Notes under the pieces: model-generated
Told to the model about the DNA's origin: nothing
Seen by the model: the letters and a program-made list of their open reading frames with translations, nothing else
Databases searched by the model: none
Source: Imbricaverruca yamaguchii
Taxonomy: Eukaryota; Arthropoda; Thecostraca; Neoverrucidae
Assembly (NCBI GenBank): GCA_034440575.1
Contig: JAOTOL010001646.1
Location: 591,501 to 655,500 of the forward strand
Length of the DNA: 64,000 nt
Reading direction: 5' to 3'
Part shown: in pieces, positions 11,985 through 22,190 of the stretch
Position numbering within the stretch: position 1 is the stretch's first letter
Layout: every line of letters starts with the position of its first letter
Program-made: the position numbers and the translations under genes

Positions 11985-12320
11985 TGCTAGACCGAACCAA
12001 ACTAAGCTGGTCCAATCAATAATTTCAACTATTTGGGGTCATCAATTCAGGACAAGTTGAGATGTAGGACAGCTAAGCGGCAGCAGGTCTTCGGTCAAAA
12101 GGTTGTTGATCGGTAGAATAGGCTTCCTGCTGATGCTTTGGGGAGTTTCTCATTGAATGTATTTAAAAGTGGGGTGATTTTTTTCGTAGACAGGAACATA
12201 TTGTTTTTAGTTCAGGTTTGTGGTGGGTGGGGTGAGGTTTGTGTTGGGTGGGTGTGTGCGGCACGGGCCCCTTTGAGTGCGCGTGGGTGCTGTTTGAGGG
12301 TTGTTGGTGGGCGTTCGATC
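11985..12320 (+). mobile_element. 3' end of a CR1/L2-like non-LTR retrotransposon
   Basis: Positions about 12060-12175 translate to a block ending VVDR-NRLPADALGSFSLNVFKSG, with an in-frame stop where W is expected. This is the usual C-terminus of non-LTR reverse transcriptase proteins (V-N-WN-LP ... S-N-FK). A G/T-rich stretch follows, like the one at 1830-1905. Only the 3' end remains, consistent with 5' truncation. Confidence 0.7.
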
Positions 12321-13244
12321 CACATGTGTTGGGGGGGGGGGGGGTCGGGGAAAGGGGCCGGATAGCTGGGGTAGATAGGTATTGATAGGTGTGTGGGATG
12401 TTGGTGGATGGTTTCTTTGGGATGTGGTGATGGTTGGGGTGGATCTTTTTACTGGGCTAATGGTATCATCCATCAGTAGATTTAACTGGATAGGCCCTTG
12501 TGGTTCTTATTAAGACTAAACACTTTGTGACTTTAACTGGGGTATTTTAACGGAAATATTCCAACTGCACTGGAGAACCCTAGGCACTGCTGGAGGAAAA
12601 AATACTCGACGCAAAAAGGTGCTGCTCAAGAAACCTTAAGCTACGTTCAATCCTGAATTGCTAAAACTAAAATAACACATGCCTACAGTTTCCATAAGAC
12701 TGTTCGATTAAATTGTTGATGAATATTGTGGCCGGTGATAACGTCCCGGGGAAAGCACTTCCAGGTGGTGCACATTCTAACAACCATTATTCGTGTTCCA
12801 CAAAATTTATAGAATAATTCGATATATTCCGTAACCCTTCTCTTGTTCGCTTCAGGACGGTTGATAGTCAGTATCCTCTTTGGGCGAGCTGGACACATTT
12901 GGGTATGGATGAAGCTAAATGTAATAATATTGGCTGTAGTCATGTGGCCACACGTACGTTTTTACAAGAACCATCAGGTTTACGACTATGGGAAAAACCA
13001 AGCCAAGCAGACAACAGAAGTAAGACAGGCTGCTTGCTTTACTTTCAGCTCAGTGCCTTAGCTTGGTAACAACCTCCCGAAGTGGGACTGTCGACAAACC
13101 ACAATTCATTGCAACATATCTTTTCATAACTTTTCGTTGCTTTTCATCCTGCATAAAGATGAGGAGAACTGCCTGTCAGGCATATTACCACCAAAGCAAC
13201 GTTTGCAGCAGTTCTTCCGGTCGAGCATGACCAACGATAATAGT
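12321..13244. other. G-run and unassigned sequence
   Basis: A G homopolymer of about 14 (12329-12343) sits in G-rich text. Beyond 12480 nothing is recognised. Confidence 0.3.
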
Positions 13245-13345
13245 CTTGGGAGACACTTGGATACGAACCCGTGACCCCGATATCGCTCCGTTCCGAGGTC
13301 GGTTGGGTCATTTGACCGCTGGGCCATACACAACTATGATGCCAC
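13245..13345 (-). mobile_element. Second tRNA-like SINE head
   Basis: On the minus strand, TGGCCCAGCGG (A-box-like; plus 13316-13326) precedes GGGTTCGTATCC (B-box-like; plus about 13258-13269). The distance between boxes and the poor acceptor-stem pairing argue against a working tRNA. It differs from the three-copy SINE. Boundaries and target duplication not determined. Confidence 0.5.
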
Positions 13346-14113
13346 ATGCAAATTTATGCACTGAGCGTGCCCGATGTAGTGTGTAAATGAACTTATCAAG
13401 CGAGCCCGGTGGCGTATGGTAATCCAGCCGCTCCATCGAATGACAGACCCGGCAGCACCTGTGCCACTGAGGTCAGGAGGTCGGGCACTATTGATATGCC
13501 GAAGAACTGTAACATTTCTCCTTCTCGAACAATACATGTGAACTTGAAAGTCATGTCCAAATAGCTAAATATATTGCAGTCGAGGTAAGGATCCAGGAAT
13601 ACTAAGATGAGTCAAGAAGTATGTATAATGGAAACCACCACGGTTTGCAAATATTGCAGTAATGCTTTTGGGGATGGGTGGGCATCGGGGAGTAATGCTC
13701 AGACATAATTTCCCATGCTTAATTATATGGACCGCATGCTGAATTCTCAAAATTTAAGTAGTACCGAATCACAGTTTGTCCGTGCTGTGCCTCCGAGCAA
13801 ATTGGTCTATTCCCAGCATACCCTGAAGGTGCAATGCTGTTCTCGAAGAAATACTTCCCTGCACTTCTGCAAGCGCTCCTCTTGCTTCAGTTTATTCAAT
13901 TTTAGACGAATGATTACAAAGAGGCGAAAATAATTTGGCCATATCTCACCTACCTCCCGAGATGTCTCAGGAAATTGCACTCAATTTGAAATTGAAAAGT
14001 ATATATATATTTATTAATTAATTTTATAATTAATATTATTTTAATTTAATTTTTTTATATATATATATATATATATAGTCCAGTGCACTTCGTTGTCCCC
14101 GATCACACCATAG
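13346..14113. other. Unassigned sequence with AT-rich low-complexity block
   Basis: 13998-14078 is almost pure A/T with (TA)n ends and could fold on itself. It lies next to the insertion site of the hAT-like element. No gene seen. Confidence 0.4.
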
Positions 14114-14121
14114 GTGGACAT

Positions 14122-14632
14122 TAGGGTTCGTCACTTGTCACTGACTTTCAAATTTTCCAGGGGGACATAGTTTTTTCCCATGCTTTCAGTCAATTATAAT
14201 AGCGTGACATATTTTTTTTCCGCCAAAAAATTCCGATTTCTTGTTTGTTTATTGGTTGGTTCACGACACACTTTATGCACAATCACGGCTAATGGCGCCG
14301 CCCACACTGTTTCGCCGGTGGGCCGCGGGATTGGGAAATGTTCTGAGTGGCGCTAGAGTCGAACCCGGGATCTTTGGTACCCATAGCCCGACACCTTAAC
14401 CACTCGGCCATCCCCGCCCCAAACTTCCGATTTCTATGTCCGAAATTGAGATTTCGAAATGATATTTTCTTCGATTTTCCCATTTGCAATATTTTTAACC
14501 AGATGGCGTAGATGCATCATTAGGTAGTGTTTCGGAATCAAAGCGATTGAGACAAAGCGATTGAGAAAAGCGATTGAGACAACACATTACAGGTCTGGAA
14601 AGTATAGTTCGAGTTACAGCTGTTCAAGTTGA
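14122..14632. repeat. Left terminal inverted repeat of the hAT-like element (SINE-split)
   Basis: Reverse complement of 18290-18592 apart from scattered substitutions and the inserted SINE (14242-14424). Its inner part (the ACAACACATTACAGGTCTGG block) is tandemly duplicated again at 14656-14718. Confidence 0.9.
14242..14424 (-). mobile_element. tRNA-derived SINE, copy 2, nested in a transposon end
   Basis: Same family as 8873-9055, reversed: (AAAC)n tail, conserved body, B box, then A box. Flanked by an 11-bp direct repeat TTCCGATTTCT at 14231-14241 and 14425-14435. The right inverted repeat of the host element shows the uninterrupted site, so the SINE landed after the DNA transposon. Confidence 0.93.
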
Positions 14633-14979
14633 TTCTTTGGGCACACCGTATAATATTGAGACAACACATTACAGGTCTGGAGGAAAAGTATAGTTCAGAA
14701 GTTACAGCTGTTCAAAGTTGCATTATTTCACATTGATGGTGTTCATGTAACTAAATTCGGTATTCCTCTATTTACATTCATAAATACTGAATGTTGGCTC
14801 AAATTATGTTCGGTATTTGTCTTTTGACCATGTGAAATATTCAACGTTGGCTCAAGTTATGTTCCATGGATCTGAGCACAGCATATACTCTAATCTCAAA
14901 ACATCTAATCTCAAAACAATCTCAAACATAATCTCAAAACACACCGTGGTAGGTACATAACTTACCAGAAATTTAGGAC

Positions 14980-15729
14980 TTAGAGCGACGACTTTTTGAA
15001 GTCGTCGCTCTTCTTATGTGCTTCCACGCACTGCAGAAGCCACTGCAAATCAGTTTCGCTCTTGGTGATTGCGTTCGCGAACTGCCCTACCAGCTGGACT
15101 GCCCTTTCGGCAGTGTCGTTTGTAATCCTGAGTGAGGACACGAACCGCTGCATGGAAGCGTACTCTGATGTCCCACTCCACTCCTCGGGATCTTCCGCCA
15201 GCCATTCACCCGACATGCCCAGGACATTGAATAGCATCCATGAGTCCTCATCCACCGGGCTCTGTAGGTCTACTTTGTCGTCGTCGAATACCACTGGTTT
15301 GTTGCCCCCAACCGCATGTTCACTTGGCCAAGGAGTAACCAATAGCCTGTGAGCCATCGCTCTTTTCGTCTCCGGACTCACTTTGTCGCTGCAGAGGGCG
15401 AAGATCACTGTTTCTGGCGCCAAGTTCCACGTGTGTCGCCGTGGAACCTTGATTGCCGCGTCTGCCACCTCCTCATCAAAGTCCTTGTACTCCTGTAGTC
15501 CGTTGTACAGTTGCGCATCGTTGAATGCTGCTTCAGCAGTCTGCGAGGCGTCCAGCCACGCCGGAACGTATAGAAGTGCGATGAACTTCGTCATTCTTTC
15601 GGAGCTGGGAGGAGGTCTGCGTCCAGGACTAGCTGGCTTTGGAGGAGCTGGATTTTCGCATAGTAGATTACCTTTGGACAGAGCAGGAAATACATTTGAC
15701 ACTGAGGAAGAGAGCAGGATTTCAGAAAA
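14980..15729 (-). pseudogene. hAT-like transposase, last exon
   Basis: Opens right after a TTCTTAG acceptor (exon starts at 15729, phase 0) and runs about 249 codons to TAA at 14980-14982. Recognisable blocks are an MTKFIALLYVPAWL segment, a HTWNL-PE segment resembling the H-WYL-EEL block of the family, and a C-terminal NDTAERAVQL block followed by LLQCVEAHK. The phase-0 start matches the phase-0 donor of the preceding exon at 15859. This exon is intact; the gene is called broken because of the exon upstream. Confidence 0.7.
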
Positions 15730-15858
15730 CTAAGAAATGGGGAATATACTATTTGGGGGTGATGGGGGTGAATATACCATAGGAAATGGGGGTGATGCCA
15801 TTTGGAGCAAACTGCACTGATGATATTCGCATTGATGTAGTTTTCCTATTGAATTCAC

Positions 15859-16098
15859 CTTGGACATCCACCTGGCGTTATGAACGGCGCCAGGGCGCAG
15901 CCAGTGAACTCCGCGAGGCGGCGTCTCTCCCAGTAGCTGCAGAGCGAGCTCTGCGCTCTCTCTCTGTAGTCGTCTCGCGGTAGACGGTGCTGCAGGAAGT
16001 GCGTCAACCTCTGCACCGCAGCCTCTCGCTGCTCGAGCTCCCACGGTTCACTGAGCGAGAGCTTGTTTACGGGCTGGTGGAGATCCAGGCTTGGCCAC
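15859..16098 (-). pseudogene. hAT-like transposase exon with AG-repeat frameshift
   Basis: Acceptor TTTCAG before 16098 and donor AAG|GTGAAT after 15859. Entering in phase 2, the frame gives WPSLDLHQ to DDYRE, then must shift to read LALQLLGE and GVHWLRPGAVHNARWMSK. The shift lies in an (AG)5 run (plus strand about 15955-15966). Removing two bases gives 237 bases after the first, which restores both frame and exit phase. I infer a dinucleotide expansion that inactivated the gene. Confidence 0.7.
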
Positions 16099-16306
16099 CT
16101 GAAATGGAATGATTGGGAATAGGGAAGTAAAACGATCATGTTTTGAAGACGGAGCAAGAATGTGGGTAAAAGGAATGTGATTAAAAGCATAGTGCTGCGG
16201 AATATCCGAAGATGCTTCTTCAAGCAACCGTCCGTATTAATGCGTTAGAAATGGACTAACGGATTAAAGACATTGATTAAAGGGTTGAAAGTCAATTTAT
16301 AACTAC

Positions 16307-16677
16307 CTTGCTTTCAGTGCCTCGAACAAAGGGTTGGTTGGTCCGGTGGAGTGGCCGAAGAGACTGGTACCCACGGCACCAACTATCAACTCGAGCACGT
16401 GATGGTGACACCCGAGCCGGAACAGTCTGCGACCGAGTGCCAACTCCAGGCGTACCATTGCACCCCTCTGTCGACCGGTGTTGCTCGCGGTTGTATCGAA
16501 GCAGAGTGCTCGTACGTTGTCTTGCACACGCCACTCCTGGAGGGCATTGATGGTAGCATGTGCCTGCTCCAGCCCGGTGCCGTCAGCTGCGACGGGGACG
16601 CAGAGGAGTTTGCCTTCCTCGTAGCCAGCTCCAGAAACAAGGATAGCCAGACGGTGCTCATGAAGGCCTAGGATGTC
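16307..16677 (-). pseudogene. hAT-like transposase catalytic-core exon
   Basis: Acceptor GTCGCAG before 16677 and donor AAG|GTAGTT after 16307 (phase 2). It encodes an uninterrupted HEHRLAILVSG, CFDTTASNTG (candidate catalytic D), then LGCHHHVLEL and GPTNPLFEALKAR. Phases join cleanly to the exons on both sides. It contributes the RNase-H-like core of the putative transposase. Confidence 0.72.
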
Positions 16678-16937
16678 CTGCGACAAAAAAAAAGTACTTG
16701 CTAAACCATCTTAGGTTGAGTTCGCCATAAGCAAGAGCACAAAGCAGAACAATTTCAGAAATATAAGTAAAATATTAATGACATTTGCCATATTTAAACA
16801 AATTTCTTTAGCTGTGTATTGTACGCCTACTATCAATAAAAGTATGACTATTTTCTAGCTCATTGTCAGGTTGATGTCCGTAAAGGCAGCAGCAGTAGGG
16901 TCTACATAACTCGTGAAAATTATGCTGGCATATTCAC

Positions 16938-17105
16938 CTTTAGCATTTTGCTATCCCAGTGGACAACCATGTTATCTGGCGGGATGAAGCTTGCCTTAAT
17001 CTTCCCGCCGAACGTCTCACGGCAGCGGCGTCTCTCACGTCGCGCGGTGGCTTCCGATAGGCTGCACTGTTCCAGGGCCACTGGAGGGTCAGCCGTGCTC
17101 ACCAC
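16938..17105 (-). pseudogene. hAT-like transposase exon upstream of the core
   Basis: Encodes VVSTADPPVALEQCSL to NMVVHWDSKMLK and ends at donor AAG|GTGAAT (phase 0), which joins to DILGLHEHR of the next exon. The acceptor is uncertain: CGGCTCAG at 17106-17107 is in frame, while a stop appears just upstream in a small GTGAGCACGG duplication. Confidence 0.6.
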
Positions 17106-17254
17106 CTGAGCCGTGCTCACGATGCACCGTGCTCACGATGCTCACCACCTGACGAAATGAACATTTCAAAGGAAAATATTTAAAGCTGGCTTTAGACAGT
17201 TTAGATAATTCATCAACAAATGCCATTCTAGCCGAGCATAGCTGGAAGCGCAGG

Positions 17255-17340
17255 CTGATATGTATGTATGTATATGTATGTATGTATTGTATGTATGCTG
17301 ATATGTATGTATGCTGATATGTATGTAAGTATGTACCTAC
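17255..17340. repeat. Imperfect ATGT microsatellite
   Basis: Runs of TATG/TATGTATG with interspersed GCTGATATG, inside the hAT-like element. Confidence 0.85.
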
Positions 17341-17413
17341 ATATTGGTTACGAAGCACTAACCTGATTGGAGGATAAGTGAAGCCGATCATCCATTTGAC
17401 ACACAGAAGGATT

Positions 17414-18117
17414 TTAAAAAATTATGGGCAAGTTGAGAGTGACCGTCTTCGTTTTTGATCCTGTTCTCTTCCTTTTCTGGAGTTCGTCATCATCGCTCTC
17501 TTCTTCAACTTCACTGACTTCTGTGCTGTCTATTTGTTCAGTGCTTGCGCTTGCATCTTCGCCAACATCCATAGCTACAGAACTGCAACTGGGCCCCTGT
17601 GCAGAGCCGTCTCCGGATTTCCTTAGCACTCTCTCCATTCTTCTCTAGATCCCATCGATCCCTTTCTTTCACCCTTCTGATCAAGATAGAAGCGGAAGTC
17701 TTGGCCTTTGTCGTCGCTGGACAGAAGGCGGTTTTCCTGAATCCGCCTCTCCATGTCGGCACTGGCAATGTCAAAAAGAGCAGGACATATTTTCTCCAAC
17801 TCGGCGGTCACCGTTTGCTCGTATCCTTGTTTTGTTCGCCTCAAATACAGCTCATATGTGTTCATGAGCTTCCGTACGATTGTCTTCTTGTTCAGAGTGC
17901 AGATGTTCGCCTTTGTCCATAACTCGCACACTTCATCGACCACTTCTCTTACAAGATCACTCGTCTTTGCTTTAGAGCACCTTTCCTTTAGATGCATCAA
18001 ACGAGCAAGAGCTTGTCTCAAAGTTGGAAGCTTGTTTTGTGGGATCCGTTCGACGCTTGACCCGATAATCTCATATTTTTTGCGGGTCTCCATATCATTC
18101 GAAACTAGACTCACCAA
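17414..18117 (-). pseudogene. hAT-like transposase 5' part (N-terminal region)
   Basis: 18117-17623 encodes 164 residues of helical, charged protein (LPTLRQALARLMHLKE, EVVDEVCELW, RRTKQGYEQTV). An overlapping frame, 17638-17414, continues with an acidic stretch (SEVEEESDDDE) and a basic KRKRTGSKTKT block like a nuclear localisation signal. Either an intron or a frameshift joins the two; I could not decide. Between 17160 and 17400 lies an ATGT microsatellite and no clear exon. Confidence 0.55.
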
Positions 18118-18289
18118 AATTCACACATTACGGAGATTAGATATTAGATAACTCATCTATGCTCTGCATTTCTGTAATAAATGGTACAGGATCAGTTACT
18201 GAAAGTCAAAATCTAATCGGGTGATAGGAGGGAGAGATGTCAACATTACGTGGATCGTGCCTTCAAATGGGGCGAAACGGGAAATCTGG

Positions 18290-18592
18290 AAACTTTGAAC
18301 GGCTGTAACTTCTGAACTGTACTTCCCAGACCCGTAATATGTTGTCTCAATCGCTTTGTCTTGTCGAGACGATTCCGAAACACTACCTAATAATGCATCT
18401 ACGCCATCTGGTTAAAAATATTGCAAATGCGAAAATCGAAGAAAACATTATTTCGAAATCTCAATTTCGGACATAGAAATCGGGATTTTTTGCGGAAAAA
18501 AATATGTCATGCATACTATAATTGACTGAAGGCATGGGAAAAACTATGTCCCCCTGGAAAATTTGAAAGGCGGTGACAAGTGACGAACCCTA
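18290..18592. repeat. Right terminal inverted repeat of the hAT-like element
   Basis: Complementary to 14122-14632 once the nested SINE is removed; ends in CGAACCCTA at 18592. Confidence 0.9.
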
Positions 18593-18600
18593 GTGGACAT

Positions 18601-18999
18601 AAATAGGTACAGGCGGAACGTCCTTGCCAAATGCTTGATTATTTTCATTGAAATAAAACTTATTGATAGTTTGCGACATTACAGGTGTTGGAGGAAAATC
18701 GCATACAGGATTCCAGGTTGTAGCCAAGTTTGTCAATAACATAAATTAAAGATGTTGCCATTTCCACAATAGTCAAAATGAGGTCTGATGCACAGGATGT
18801 ACTTTTGTCATGTATGCACAATGGTAAAATTAGGGTAATGCAAATGATGCACAGTGGTCAAAGTAAGTCTACTATGTTTATGGGCCGTTGTAGTGGGAAT
18901 ATGCTTTGTAACTGCGCAAGCACATTTCTGCCCAGTTGGATATTTATGATTAGACTGATTTTGACTTGCGATATGTTGGTTAAGTGCCAGTTGTAAACA
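18601..18999. other. Unassigned sequence
   Basis: No gene or repeat recognised. Confidence 0.3.
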
Positions 19000-19335
19000 T
19001 TATTGGTCAGTTTTTGTCGTAAGAGTCATAGGGCGTGGTGCCTAAATCGTTCTGTAAGTAAGATCGGGCTTCCCCGTTGGTGTCTGTGTAGGACGCATGC
19101 AGCGAAGCATCATCACTTAACACCAGGCGTCCTTCCAGGCTTGTCTTGGCTTAGTCTTTAAGGAAGATCGAGTTTAGCATGGATCCAAATATCGAGCCTT
19201 GTGGTCACCCTGCCGAAATATTGATATACCCTGAAATGCCGCTTCCTACTCTCACGACACAAACTAACTCTGGAGCTCGTTTGGCTCAATTTTGTTGAAG
19301 CCAAACAATTTGTGAGCCATTATACCGCAGTTAAT
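19000..19335 (-). mobile_element. Non-LTR reverse transcriptase fragment (motifs B and C)
   Basis: On the minus strand, near 19205, PQGSIFGSMLNSIFL matches RT motif B. It is followed by SLEGRLVLSDDASLHASYTDTN (near 19105), a decayed YADD-type catalytic block, then EARSYLQNDL. Stops interrupt the frame. It is a short relic of a Jockey/CR1-like element. Confidence 0.75.
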
Positions 19336-19969
19336 TTTGGAATTATGTAGAGGCGTTCATAATATAGTTTCTTCAAATATTTTACAATGTACAAGTAGGC
19401 GGAGTTGAAACCGTCTTCTTTACCTGATCTGATCTGATCTGATCTGATCTGAGTTGATCTGACGGCTTGAGTGCAATTGATGAGGTGAGTGCGGAAGATG
19501 TATTTCAGTGCTGGAGATTGATCGGTATCGACTGTGAAGTTGTCTTCTTTATCAACGGCGGAGTGCAGCTGATGATGTAAGTGCAGAAGATGCATTTGGA
19601 TGCTGGAATCTTATCTGTACCGGTGTGGTTTTTTTCAGAAAGAATGTTGTTCTCACTCAGATGAGAACATATTTTAGTGGCAATACATTTATCTGCTATT
19701 TTACACAGTCAGAAATGTAAGCTAATCGATGGAATGTCCAAGCATAACAGTCAGAACCATTCAATGACCCTGGCACTCCTCAATTATTTTTGAAAAGTCA
19801 TATGGCTTGTTTGTTTGTATGGATTTGTTAACAAGCTTATTAAGTAGTTGTTGAACGAAAATATGTATCAGCTGAGGCATTGTTGGAATTGCATCCAAGC
19901 ATGCATATTTGTGGATATCGAGAGCGTTAAGAAACTTGAACGTCTGACTCTGTCTCAACACTGACCTTT
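19336..19969. other. Unassigned sequence with a GATCT run
   Basis: Contains (CTGAT)n at 19425-19455. Two similar stretches (19470-19515 and 19550-19600) repeat GATGATGTAAGTGCAGAAGATG-like text, an old duplication. Confidence 0.4.
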
Positions 19970-20215
19970 ACAATGACAGTGTTGATGACAACCACGCTTA
20001 GACGTCTACCATTGCGGTGTTGATGACAATCATGCTTAGACCTCCACAACGACAGTGCTTAGGTCATTCACGCTTATACCTCCATAATGGCAGTGCTTAG
20101 GTCATTCACGCTTATACCTCCATAATGGCAGTGCTTAGGTCATTCACGCTTATACCTCCAAACTGGCAGTGCTAAGGACATTCGCGCTTAGACCTACACA
20201 ATGACAGTATCAACG
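19970..20215. repeat. 38-bp minisatellite, about 6 units
   Basis: Central units GGTCATTCACGCTTATACCT then CCATAATGGCAGTGCTTA are near identical. Outer units carry GCTTAGACCT and more change, so the middle was homogenised most recently. Confidence 0.85.
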
Positions 20216-21839
20216 ACAAGCACATTGAATTTACATGCATGGAAGAAAGGATGTCGCGCTTGCTCAATGCCATCACCCAGTACTCTTATAAAGCAGTTGA
20301 ACTTTTCCAACAGATTACATATTAGAGTAGTAAGCAAATCATATGCTTAGTGTAATTCTTTTAGTTGAACACCAAAAGCACAGCGCAATTTCAGCCTTCA
20401 AATCAGAAGTCTTTTTACAACTATGCCGTTTTTTGCACATGCGGCAATCGGGAGGGGTTCCGAAAAAGGCGCGGCATAATCCTCCACCACCCCTGTTGGT
20501 GAGAATGTGCAGGTTTTCGGACAAATCGGCTGAAATGTGCAAAATCTGATACTTCTCGGCTGCTTCTCCCCTCTTGTTTTAGATCTTCAATCCGTCGTTG
20601 GCAATCCCTCTATCGTGGCTGCCCCTGCATCGGGTGAATGCATCATGAAATTGGTTTAACATGTTTGAAATAAAACTTGCTGGACCGACCACCTAATTTC
20701 ATCTCGGTAGTACATTTGACTATGTTATACAGGGAAGCAAATATTGCAGGCTTGTTTAGGACCAGGGTTTGTGATTTATGTTTCGTTCATGTGGGAAAAG
20801 TCGGAGAAAGAATCAGCTGGTGAATAGTCAGGTTCAGAAGATAGGACTGAATATGAAGATGATCCATGGAGTCATGGGACCAGGAGGTTCCGCAGGGGAC
20901 CCCCTACTGGTGGATGCTGCGAAATACTGAGAAAAGGAGCTCAGGAGGCAGGCATTTACTGCACTAAGCTATGGGCAACTTGGGAAGAGCTAGGGAAGGT
21001 GACTTGGGGAAGAATTTATCTGGTTAACATCACGATGAATTGATTGGTTTCTGAATCTTCGAAGGATTAATGGGCGCATCGCCAGAACTTAATACTAGTA
21101 TCAGCTCGCGGTGGTCAGTTAATACTGCTAAGGCGAGCCTCACGCTAAAAAGAAACATCGGTAGTTAGCATTCTCAATGTTTGTATTCGCGTGTGAAAAA
21201 GGTAGAGTGAACCATGAAACCGGCCATATGCTTCCAGCTCAAACGCTATAAAAGTCCCACTCCTTGACTGGGTGCATTTTAACCCTTTTATCTGCTTTCA
21301 CCTGGCTTTGGAATGTGGAAATTCGATTGCAGCAAAAAATCGGCGTGCTATACCGACGTCCATCGCCTTGTTAAATATCAAGCTGGGCGTTGAACCCCAG
21401 AGGCATAAAGTGTGTCACTAGGTTTATGCATATAGTGGAAGAGTGCAGCGGTATTTCCGGGTTCAAAAGGGTGTAAATCACCCACCCTGCCCTGAAGAAA
21501 GCTGTAACCCCGGATTGCCGGGGTGGTCTAAGCTATACAAATTATATTACGAAGAGTATTGAATAAGATGGCCATATTTTAGTGTTCGACCGCCAGGCTC
21601 GTCCAATTTGCTTTAGTCACTGAAGTTAAAACAGGGCCGAGCGCGATTGGAAGCAATTGGCTCATAATTTACTCGCAGTACCCAAACGGGCCGACCATTC
21701 ATTGTCATTCCTACAATTGCACCAGCGCAGCGCCACAGAGCCGCAATGCGCGCTGATAAAGCAAAACGTCTCACCAACCACGCCTCAACAACAACACCTC
21801 GGCAAGCACCTGGGCACTAACAGCTGTCTGACCTGTCGG
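20216..21839. other. Unassigned sequence
   Basis: 20339-20549 is open on both strands but has no recognisable domain. The rest shows no gene. Confidence 0.3.
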
Positions 21840-22190
21840 GTCAGCATGTGTGCGCTTCCCACCGTCCGACCGGCGGTACTTGTCTCGCGCGTACACCGAC
21901 GGCGAGTCCTTGGCCGGCGGGCGTGCGCCAGTGAGCGGGCGGCGCGACACCGGCCAGGTTTATTGACGGCCAGCCGTCGTCAGTGGCTGTTAGCGCGTTC
22001 ATATAAACTTTTCCGAACGGCCGTGCCCGACAAAAGGCGGCAAATTGACAGCGTCCCAATAACAGTCGACACAGCCGGGCGTCACTACACACAGGATGTG
22101 TGTCTGCGCGCGCGCGCACCTGTCCGGGCTGCTGGGATTGCCCCCGGCGCTGACCCGCTACCGTTCCACCCGACCCACTGATCCCTCCTA
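21840..22190. promoter_or_regulatory. GC-rich island with Hox/Caudal-type sites
   Basis: CpG-rich with AT-rich sites TTTATTG (21959-21965), CATATAAAC (about 22001-22009) and CCAATAAC (about 22055). No coding support. Candidate enhancer by analogy with the other islands. Confidence 0.4.

Larger units (their letters stand above)
14122..18592 (-). mobile_element. Complete 4.47-kb hAT-like DNA transposon, transposase on minus strand
   Basis: Termini are TAGGGTTCG (14122) and its complement CGAACCCTA (ending 18592). They are flanked by an identical 8-bp direct repeat GTGGACAT (14114-14121 and 18593-18600). An 8-bp duplication and TA-GG type ends are hAT hallmarks. Inverted ends of about 0.3 kb flank a multi-exon gene whose product belongs to a transposase-like family I recognise from invertebrate genomes, with a D-T-T-A-S-N block, a CHHH-LE block and an ARWM block. 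These plausibly correspond to the hAT catalytic D, the C-H and the RW motifs. A SINE interrupts the left end. The superfamily is inferred from ends and duplication, not from a search. Confidence 0.85.

Noticed and set aside
21657..22181. 174-residue plus-strand frame in a GC-rich island
   Set aside because: Non-ATG start and biased composition; better explained as open by GC content.
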